Assembly: GCA_934148985.1 (NCBI GenBank)
Contig: CAKPDO010000018.1
Coordinates: forward strand, 1 to 27,846
Direction of reading: 5' to 3'
Source of the DNA: an uncultured Clostridia bacterium
Lineage (GTDB): Bacteria > Bacillota > Clostridia > TANB77 > CAG-508
DNA length: 27,846 bases
Under the pieces are notes generated by a model, which ran no database searches, was not told the DNA's origin, and saw only the letters and a program-made list of their open reading frames with translations. This document shows positions 22,580-27,846 of this stretch, piece by piece. The position numbers and the translations under genes are program-made. Each line of letters begins with the position of its first letter. The first letter of the stretch is position 1.

Positions 22580-24511
22580 ATGATAGAGGAAAAAAGGGAA
22601 AGACTTGAAGAAAATAAAATAAAAAGCGCAAGAAGAAAACCTGTAAGAAGAAATTATAATAAAAAGGAAAATAAAGAAAAAGAAGAATCAAAAAATGAGG
22701 GAAGAAAAGAGAGAAAAACAGTAAAAAAGATAGAAAGAAAAACAACAAAAAAAGAAGAAACAAAGGCTCTTGTTGTTAGAAAAGAAACAGCGTTAAAAGA
22801 AATATCAAGAGAAAAAGCATTAAAAAAAGTAACAGAAAAAGTAGGATTTAAAAAGCCAAGATTGAAAATAATACCACTTGGAGGATTACATGAGGTTGGA
22901 AAAAATATAACAGTATTCCAATATGATAATGAAATGATAGTAGTTGATTGTGGATTATCTTTCCCAGAAGACGATATGCTTGGAGTAGATTTAGTAATAC
23001 CAGATATAACATATGTAATAAAAAATGAAGAAAAATTAAAAGGAATGGTAATAACACATGGACATGAGGACCATATAGGAGGAGTGCCATATTTCTTAAA
23101 ACAAGTAAATACACCAATATATGGAACAAAACTTACACTTGGGCTAATAAAAAATAAATTGGAGGAACATAGACTGGTTGATTCTACAAAATTAAATGAA
23201 GTAAACCCAGGTGAAACTATAAAACTAGGAAGACATTTTAAAGTTGAATTTATACAAAGTTCACATAGTATTCCAGATTCAGTAATGCTTGCAATTCATA
23301 CACCTGTAGGAACAATTATACACACAGGAGACTTCAAAGTTGATTATACACCTATGGATGGAAAATTAATGGATTTTGCAAGACTTGCAGAGCTAGGAAA
23401 TAAAGGAGTACTAGCATTAATGTCAGATTCGACAAATGCAGAAAGAAAAGGATTCACAATGTCTGAAAGTACAGTTGGAGAAGTATTTGAAAAATTATTT
23501 ACAAACTGTACAAAAAGAATAGTTGTTGCAACATTTGCATCAAATGTCCACAGAGTTCAACAAATTGTGAATTCAGCTGTAAAATATGGAAGAAAAATTG
23601 CTGTATGTGGAAGAAGTATGATAAATATGATTACAACAGCAAGAGAATTAGGTTATATTGATTGCCCAGATAATTTATTTATTGATATAGATATGATAAA
23701 TAACTATACAGATGATAAATTATTAATTATAACAACAGGAAGTCAAGGAGAAACAATGTCAGCTTTAACAAGAATGGCTTCAGGAACACATAGAAAAGTA
23801 AAAATTACTCCAAATGATTTAGTAATAATTTCAGCAAATCCAATTCCTGGAAATGAAAAAAATGTTTCAAAAGTAATAGATTCTTTGATGCAAATAGGAG
23901 CTGAAGTTGTATATTCAGCATTACAAGATGTTCACGTTTCAGGACATGCTTGTCAAGAAGAACAAAAATTAATTTTGGCGCTAACAAAACCAAAATATTT
24001 TATACCAGTTCATGGTGAATATAGACATTTAATAGCACATAGTGAAACAGCTAAATTAATGGGAGTAAAAAAGGAAAATATTTTTAAACTTGAAAATGGT
24101 AAAATACTAGAAATGGATAAGAATTCCGCAGAATTTACTGGTACAGTACAATCTGGAATTATATTAGTTGATGGATTAGGAATTGGTGATGTTGGAAATG
24201 TAGTTTTAAGAGATAGACAACATTTATCACAAGACGGTTTAATTATCGTAGTATTAACAATGAATGGAAGTTCTGGAGAAGTAATTGCTGGACCTGATGT
24301 TATTTCAAGAGGATTTGTTTATGTTAGGGAATCTGAAAATGTTATGGATGAAATAAAACTTGTTGTAAGACATGAGGTTCGTAAATGTGAAGAACAGGGA
24401 ATAAGAGATTGGACGACAATAAAGAATTCTATTAGGGAAAATTTAAGAGAATATATATTCTCAAAAACTAAAAGAAACCCAATGATAATACCAATTGTTA
24501 TGGAGATATAA
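22580..24511 (+). CDS. rnj: Ribonuclease J with a long basic N-terminal extension
   Basis: RNase J is a metallo-beta-lactamase/beta-CASP ribonuclease that matures rRNA and degrades mRNA as endonuclease and 5'-3' exonuclease. The core begins near residue 98 with IIPLGGLHEVGKNITVFQYD, has VDCGLSFPEDDMLGVDLVIPD, the metal site ITHGHEDHIGG (~158-168), SHSIPDSVMLAIHTPVG, HTGDFK, SDSTNAERKGFT, and FIPVHGEYRHL in the C-terminal part. The whole has 643 residues against the usual ~555. The extra ~90 residues at the front are almost all Lys, Glu and Arg (such as RRKPVRRNYNKKENKEKEES) and probably disordered; they may bind RNA or a partner. Start ATG 22580 follows AAAGGAAG by 6-7 bases. It has its own promoter. 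gltX follows 42 bases later. Confidence 0.95.
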   Translation: MIEEKRERLEENKIKSARRKPVRRNYNKKENKEKEESKNEGRKERKTVKKIERKTTKKEETKALVVRKETALKEISREKALKKVTEKVGFKKPRLKIIPLGGLHEVGKNITVFQYDNEMIVVDCGLSFPEDDMLGVDLVIPDITYVIKNEEKLKGMVITHGHEDHIGGVPYFLKQVNTPIYGTKLTLGLIKNKLEEHRLVDSTKLNEVNPGETIKLGRHFKVEFIQSSHSIPDSVMLAIHTPVGTIIHTGDFKVDYTPMDGKLMDFARLAELGNKGVLALMSDSTNAERKGFTMSESTVGEVFEKLFTNCTKRIVVATFASNVHRVQQIVNSAVKYGRKIAVCGRSMINMITTARELGYIDCPDNLFIDIDMINNYTDDKLLIITTGSQGETMSALTRMASGTHRKVKITPNDLVIISANPIPGNEKNVSKVIDSLMQIGAEVVYSALQDVHVSGHACQEEQKLILALTKPKYFIPVHGEYRHLIAHSETAKLMGVKKENIFKLENGKILEMDKNSAEFTGTVQSGIILVDGLGIGDVGNVVLRDRQHLSQDGLIIVVLTMNGSSGEVIAGPDVISRGFVYVRESENVMDEIKLVVRHEVRKCEEQGIRDWTTIKNSIRENLREYIFSKTKRNPMIIPIVMEI

Positions 24512-24553
24512 GAAAAATTAAAGTTCCTAAAAGGGAAAGAAAAGGAGAAAAAT

Positions 24554-26206
24554 ATGACATATAAAGAGCTAGCGGATTTAATATTTCCAAATGTAAAAGA
24601 AATAAATTATTATGAAGAAAAATATCCAGAAAGAAATCTAGAAGATGGAGCAATAGTTACAAGATTTGCTCCAAGTCCAACAGGATTTGTTCACATTGGA
24701 GGATTATATCAAGCTTTAGTTGCAAGAACTGTTGCAAAAAAGACTAATGGTGTATTCTTTTTAAGAGTGGAAGATACTGACCAAAAGAGAGAAATAGAAA
24801 ATGGCGTAACAGGAATTGTAAATTCTTTAAGAGATTTCGATATGGAACCAGACGAAGGTATGATATCAGATACGGAAGAAATAGGAAACTATGGACCATA
24901 TAAGCAATCTTTAAGGAAAGAGATATATCAAAGTTATGCAAAATATTTGCTAGAACAAGGAAAGGCATATCCATGTTTTGCAACTCCAGAAGAACTTGAA
25001 GAAATGAGAGTAAAGCAAGAAGCAGCTAAAGTAAGAACTGGATATTATGGAGTATGGGCAAAATATAGAAATCTTTCGTTAGATGAAATGGCAGAAAAAA
25101 TAAATGCTGGAGTTCCATATATTATAAGATTTAAATCGCCTGGCAGAGAAGACAGAAAAATAAAGCATAAAGATTTGATAAAAGGAAATGTGGATTTTCC
25201 AGAAAACGACCAAGATGTTGTTATTATAAAATCTGATGGACTTCCAACATATCATTTTGCTCATGCTGTAGATGACCATTTAATGCATACAACTCACGTA
25301 ATAAGAAGCGATGAGTGGTTATCATCAGTGCCTCTTCATTTACAACTATTCCAAGAGTTAGGATTTAAAGCACCTAAATATGCACATATTTCTCCTATAA
25401 TGAAAAATGACAATGGAAATAAAAGAAAATTAAGCAAACGTAAAGACCCAGAAGCAGCTGTAAGTTATTATGAGGAATTAGGAATACCTAGTTTAGCTGT
25501 AAAGGAATATCTTTTAAATATAGCAAACTCAACATTTGAAAATTGGAGAAGACAAAATAAAGATGCTAAATTAGAAGAATTTGATTTTAATTTAAATAAA
25601 ATGAGTGTAAGTGGAGCTTTATTTGATATGGTTAAATTACAAGACGTATCAAAAATTGTAATATCAAAAATGTCAGCTGAAGAAGTATATGAAGAAGCTT
25701 TGAAATGGGCTGAAAGACATGATAAAGAATTAGAAGATTTACTAAAAAATAAAGAATATTCATTAAGAATTTTAGGAATAGAAAGAGGAAATCAAAAGCC
25801 TCGTAAAGATATTGCAAAATGGTCTGATTTGAAAGAAAACATAATTTATATGTATGATGAGAAATTTTTAAGTGATACACAAGAATATCCATATCAAGTT
25901 TTAAATGAAAAATCAGAGATTAATAAAATTTTGGATTTGTATGTTCAAAAATTTTATAATGAAGAAGATGACAAACAAACTTGGTTTGACAAAATAAAAG
26001 CTTTATCAGTAGAAATGGGATATGCAGGAGAAGTAAAAGAATTTAAAGCAAATCCTGGAATGTATAAAGCTCATGTTGGAGATGTAAGTACAGTTTTAAG
26101 AGTAGCAATTACTAAAAGAGCAAATACACCAGATTTATATGAAATTATGAAAGTTCTTGGAAAAAACAGCATTTTAGAAAGAATAGAAAAAGCTAAAAAT
26201 AATTAG
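24554..26206 (+). CDS. gltX: Glutamyl-tRNA synthetase
   Basis: The enzyme charges tRNA-Glu (and in many Clostridia also tRNA-Gln, later amidated by GatCAB). Class I motifs are clear: VTRFAPSPTGFVHIGGLYQAL, with the HIGH-type HIGG near residue 47, FLRVEDTDQKRE, GLPTYHFAHAVDDHLMHTTHVIR, EWLSSVPLHLQLF, and the KMSKS-type KRKLSKRKDPEA near ~291. The 550 residues are somewhat more than the ~470-490 of many GluRS. The C-terminal part (~370-550) is the tRNA-binding helical region. AAAGGAGA lies 6-8 bases upstream of the start. A strong terminator ends the unit. No frame problem is seen. Confidence 0.95.
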   Translation: MTYKELADLIFPNVKEINYYEEKYPERNLEDGAIVTRFAPSPTGFVHIGGLYQALVARTVAKKTNGVFFLRVEDTDQKREIENGVTGIVNSLRDFDMEPDEGMISDTEEIGNYGPYKQSLRKEIYQSYAKYLLEQGKAYPCFATPEELEEMRVKQEAAKVRTGYYGVWAKYRNLSLDEMAEKINAGVPYIIRFKSPGREDRKIKHKDLIKGNVDFPENDQDVVIIKSDGLPTYHFAHAVDDHLMHTTHVIRSDEWLSSVPLHLQLFQELGFKAPKYAHISPIMKNDNGNKRKLSKRKDPEAAVSYYEELGIPSLAVKEYLLNIANSTFENWRRQNKDAKLEEFDFNLNKMSVSGALFDMVKLQDVSKIVISKMSAEEVYEEALKWAERHDKELEDLLKNKEYSLRILGIERGNQKPRKDIAKWSDLKENIIYMYDEKFLSDTQEYPYQVLNEKSEINKILDLYVQKFYNEEDDKQTWFDKIKALSVEMGYAGEVKEFKANPGMYKAHVGDVSTVLRVAITKRANTPDLYEIMKVLGKNSILERIEKAKNN

Positions 26207-26217
26207 ATATAAAAACG

Positions 26218-26264
26218 AAAACCAATTCTATTTTACAATAAAGTGTAAAATAAAATTGGTTTTT
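26218..26264 (+). terminator. Long rho-independent terminator after gltX
   Basis: The 20-base arms 26218-26237 and 26244-26263 pair with one mismatch (AAAACCAATT...TTTTACA with TGTAAAAT...AATTGGTTTT), loop of 6, right arm ending in a T run. Confidence 0.9.
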
Positions 26265-26297
26265 GAAGATTATAAGCCTGAGAAAGGACGGAATTTA

Positions 26298-26475
26298 ATG
26301 GAATATAAAATAGGTGATATAGTAAGAACAAAAAAAAGCCACCCTTGTCGGAAGTAAAATTTGGGAAATAACAAGAGTTGGTGTCGATTTTAAACTAAAA
26401 TGCAAAGGGTGTGAGCATGTAGTCATTTTGCCAAGGGAAAAGGCTTTAAAGGCTATAACGAAAAAAATACAATAA
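26298..26475 (+). CDS. DUF951-family small protein, requires one +1 shift at CGG
   Basis: This short gene is hidden by a frame break. ATG 26298 reads MEYKIGDIVRTKKSHPC, then CGG (26349-26351, codon 18) and two codons later a stop in frame 0. In the +1 frame GGA AGT AAA gives GSKIWEITRVGVDFKLKCKGC and EHVVILPREKALKAITKKIQ, ending TAA 26473-26475. The joined 58-residue protein matches the DUF951 plan known from Firmicutes: GDIVRxKKxHPCGSxxWEVxRxGxDxxxKCxGCxxxVxLPR, with the conserved HPCG exactly at the shift and a C-X-X-C (CKGC). The function of DUF951 is unknown; the fold resembles small SH3-like barrels, and Cys18 region and CKGC may bind metal. GGACGG lies 7 bases upstream of the start. It stands alone between the gltX terminator and the rsmD promoter. 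Confidence 0.88.
26349..26351 (+). other. In-frame CGG with +1 shift (DUF951 gene codon 18)
   Basis: CCT TGT CGG in frame 0 (stop follows at 26355), then GGA AGT AAA in +1, giving the family's invariant HPCGS. C26349 is skipped. Confidence 0.88.
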
Positions 26476-26489
26476 GAAAAAACAAAAGA

Positions 26490-26555
26490 TTACACTTTTT
26501 GTAATATTATTGTAATATTACAGGAATATTAATATTATATTACATTTTTGTGAAT
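26490..26555. repeat. AT-rich repeats upstream of rsmD
   Basis: TTACACTTTTTGTAAT (26490-26505) and TTACATTTTTGTGAAT (26540-26555) are near-identical direct repeats. Between them lie TGTAATATTA-type motifs and the palindrome AATATTAATATT. They sit just upstream of the rsmD promoter, so they could be operators or only low-complexity AT sequence. Confidence 0.35.
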
Positions 26556-26559
26556 TATC

Positions 26560-26587
26560 TTGACTTTAGCGAAAAAAAATATAGAAT
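26560..26587 (+). promoter_or_regulatory. Sigma-A promoter for rsmD
   Basis: TTGACT (26560-26565) and TAGAAT (26582-26587) are 16 bases apart, 45 bases before the rsmD start. Confidence 0.6.
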
Positions 26588-26632
26588 AGTAATATGAAAA
26601 TTTATAAAATTTTCTTTTTAAAAGAGGTCTTT

Positions 26633-27206
26633 ATGAGAATTATTAGTGGAACAGCAAAAGGAACAAAATTATATACATTAGATGGGCTAACAACAAGGCC
26701 CACATTGGATAGAGTAAAAGAATCATTATTTAATATAATTTATGATAAAATAGAAGATAGTGTTGTATTAGACTTATTTTCTGGAAGTGGGGCAATAGGA
26801 CTAGAATTTGCAAGTAGAGGAGCTAGAAAGGTTTATTTGTGTGATAAGTCAAAAGAAGCTTGCAAGATTATTGAAAAAAATATTGAAAAAACCCATCTTG
26901 CAGAAAAAGTAGAACTTTTTAATACAGATTTTTTGAACACAATAAAAAAACTAGAGAATAAAAAAGTTGATATTGTGTATCTTGACCCACCTTATAAAAC
27001 GGATTTTATAGAAATGGCAATGAAAGAATTAATAAAGGCTAACATTTTAGAAGAAAATACAATAATAATTGCAGAAACTGATGAAAAAGATAGAATAATA
27101 AATAATATAGAAGAAATAAAAGAAATACAAATAATTGACCAAAGGAAATATGGGAGAGCAAATATTTTATTCTTAGAGAGAATGAAAAAGCGGAAAGGAA
27201 GAATAA
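26633..27206 (+). CDS. rsmD: 16S rRNA (guanine966-N2)-methyltransferase RsmD, probable +1 shift at CGG near the end
   Basis: RsmD methylates G966 of 16S rRNA with S-adenosylmethionine. Motifs: MRIISGTAKGTKL and RPTLDRVKESLFNII at the front, SAM-binding VLDLFSGSGAIGLEFASRGA, and the catalytic DPPY in IVYLDPPYKTDFIE. I start at ATG 26633, which has AAAGAGGTC 5-6 bases upstream; an in-frame ATG at 26594 overlaps the promoter region and adds 13 unrelated residues. At codon 187, CGG (27191-27193), frame 0 would run 14 codons to 27232 and overlap the next gene by 22 bases. In +1 it reads GKEE and stops at TAA 27204-27206, 4 bases before the next ATG, giving 190 residues, the normal size. I give the shifted end. 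The catalytic part is complete either way. Confidence 0.9.
27191..27193 (+). other. In-frame CGG with probable +1 shift (rsmD codon 187)
   Basis: AAA AAG CGG in frame 0; +1 reads GGA AAG GAA GAA TAA and removes a 22-base overlap with the next gene. There is little conserved sequence after it, so it is weaker than the truA, pdp, nfeD and DUF951 sites. Confidence 0.6.
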
Positions 27207-27210
27207 GTCA

Positions 27211-27714
27211 ATGGAGATATTCACATTATTAGAAACTTTAGAAGACATACTTGAAAAAGGTAAAAAAGTGCCATTTACAAGTAAAATAGTGGTAGACAAA
27301 GAGGAGATTGTAGAACTAATTCAGGAAATTAGACTTAAATTACCAGATGAGCTAAAACAAGCAAAATGGATAAAAGAAGAAAGACAACGTATTCTTTTAG
27401 AAGCACAAAAAGAAGCTGATGGTGTAGTAAAAGAAGCAGAAAGCAGAATTATTTCTATGATAGATGAACATGAAATTACTAGAAAGGCATATGATCAAAA
27501 AAATGAAATAATAGAGACAGCCAACGAAATGTCTAGGGAAATAACTAATGGAACGAAAGAGTATGCAGACAATTTATTACAAAATACAGAAAAAGTTTTA
27601 GCTGATACTTTACAAAATTTAGAAAAAAATATGTCTCAAGCATTGAATTTAATGCAAATATCATTAGAAGATACAATAAAAACAGTGCAAAATAGTAGAA
27701 AAGAACTACAATAA
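27211..27714 (+). CDS. Uncharacterised coiled-coil protein (ATP synthase b/E subunit-like helix)
   Basis: This 167-residue protein is almost wholly helical. An N-terminal segment (~1-50, LETLEDILEKGKKVPFTSKIVVDKEE, split by a short basic VPFTSK stretch) leads to a long coiled coil (~50-167) with the AEKEAD-like pattern LLEAQKEADGVVKEAESRIISM that recalls stalk subunits of ATP synthases. Such genes are often found beside rsmD in Clostridia and are annotated only as ATPase-like. No signal peptide or membrane helix is seen. The start, ATG 27211, has AAAGGAAG about 8 bases upstream, which lies in the last codons of rsmD. A role in cell shape or division is possible but not shown. Confidence 0.75.
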   Translation: MEIFTLLETLEDILEKGKKVPFTSKIVVDKEEIVELIQEIRLKLPDELKQAKWIKEERQRILLEAQKEADGVVKEAESRIISMIDEHEITRKAYDQKNEIIETANEMSREITNGTKEYADNLLQNTEKVLADTLQNLEKNMSQALNLMQISLEDTIKTVQNSRKELQ

Positions 27715-27735
27715 TAAAAAAAGCTTGGAAAACTC

Positions 27736-27764
27736 TTGACATAACTCAAAAAAAGTTATATACT
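27736..27764 (+). promoter_or_regulatory. Strong sigma-A promoter at the right edge
   Basis: Perfect TTGACA (27736-27741) and TATACT (27759-27764), 17 bases apart. It drives a transcript that leaves the window. Confidence 0.8.
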
Positions 27765-27784
27765 ATTTAAGTATGAATTTTAGC

Positions 27785-27830
27785 GTTGAAGTCGAATGTG
27801 GCTACATCCGTAAGGATGGAGGGAACTTCG
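27785..27830 (+). other. Possible structured leader RNA after the last promoter
   Basis: CATCC (27805-27809) and GGATG (27814-27818) form a stem capped by a GTAA (GNRA-type) loop, and GAAGT (27788-27792) pairs with ACTTC (27825-27829) around it. GGAGGG (27818-27823 region) then precedes ATG 27831, a possible start cut by the window edge. I do not recognise a riboswitch class. It could also be coding. Confidence 0.35.
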
Positions 27831-27846
27831 ATGGAGTATGTCATGG

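Noticed and set aside
743..27002. CGG as a sequence-context artefact regardless of phase
   Set aside because: About forty out-of-phase CGG, many of them CGGA, sit in coding regions with no frame change (e.g. 743, 8043, 9459, 12226, 16910, 20360, 27000).
13492..27193. prfB-type or homopolymer slippage at the shift sites
   Set aside because: There is no stop codon at the sites, no constant upstream Shine-Dalgarno and no long homopolymer across the junctions. The P-site codons differ at all eight sites.
13186..27206. Explaining the broken genes as ordinary pseudogenes
   Set aside because: Decay would give varied indels and stops at random places. Here all eight breaks are one extra C before GG in the same phase, each gene is otherwise intact, and the genes are housekeeping ones. 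Systematic sequencing error is not fully excluded and is kept as the main alternative.
1..27846. CRISPR arrays, insertion sequences, tRNA genes or attachment sites
   Set aside because: I looked for regular repeats, transposase motifs, tRNA cloverleaf/CCA ends and flanking duplications and saw none that could be supported.

Overview
The window is 27.8 kb of very AT-rich DNA. All 24 recognisable protein genes lie on the + strand, with strong AGGAGG-type ribosome binding sites and sigma-A-type promoters. Gene content and order (rpmG-secE-nusG-rplKAJL with L1 and L10 leaders, cdaA, RNase J, a WalR-type regulator, NfeD next to an SPFH protein) point to a low-GC Firmicute of the class Clostridia, probably an uncultured gut-type lineage. 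Stop codons TAA, TAG and TGA are all used as stops.

Layout. 1-134: 3' end of a 5S rRNA and its terminator. 207-776: flavin reductase-like gene. 956-4472: transcription/ribosomal operon rpmG-secE-nusG-rplK-rplA-rplJ-rplL, with an L1-binding mRNA site and an L10 leader/attenuator. It ends at a terminator, and rpoBC does not follow. 4558-6999: a three-gene unknown cassette including two tandem paralogues with a putative Cys-His-Asp (transglutaminase/papain-like) triad. 7142-10989: a charged small protein overlapping mfd. 11055-14449: response regulator, prepilin-like protein, RNase HII, pyrimidine-nucleoside phosphorylase. 14578-17035: small membrane protein, cdaA, truA, and a membrane protein with a Cys/Asn-rich tail. 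17174-22319: nfeD, an SPFH protein, uvrA, and a tandem OB-fold gene of foreign composition. 22580-27714: RNase J, gltX, a DUF951-type gene, rsmD, and a coiled-coil protein. The end holds a promoter and the start of a possibly structured leader.

Main discovery. Six genes (pdp, cdaA, truA, nfeD, the DUF951 gene, rsmD) are each interrupted by apparent frameshifts, eight in total (three in truA). Every one is the same event: an in-frame codon CGG, after which the conserved protein continues in the +1 frame with the overlapping GGN read as glycine (NNN-C-GGN). Scanning every CGG in the window, I find no in-frame CGG in any other gene except the compositionally foreign OB-fold gene, which has two. 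About forty CGG trinucleotides in the other two phases, including many xxC-GGA, leave the frame undisturbed. The dependence on reading phase argues for a ribosomal decoding rule (CGG unassigned with +1 shift, or CGGN read as a four-base glycine codon) rather than random pseudogenisation. Systematic assembly error has to be excluded with raw reads. truA needs three shifts in a row, so the shift would have to be efficient. The foreign gene would be truncated under this rule, so the rule could also act as a barrier to gene transfer.
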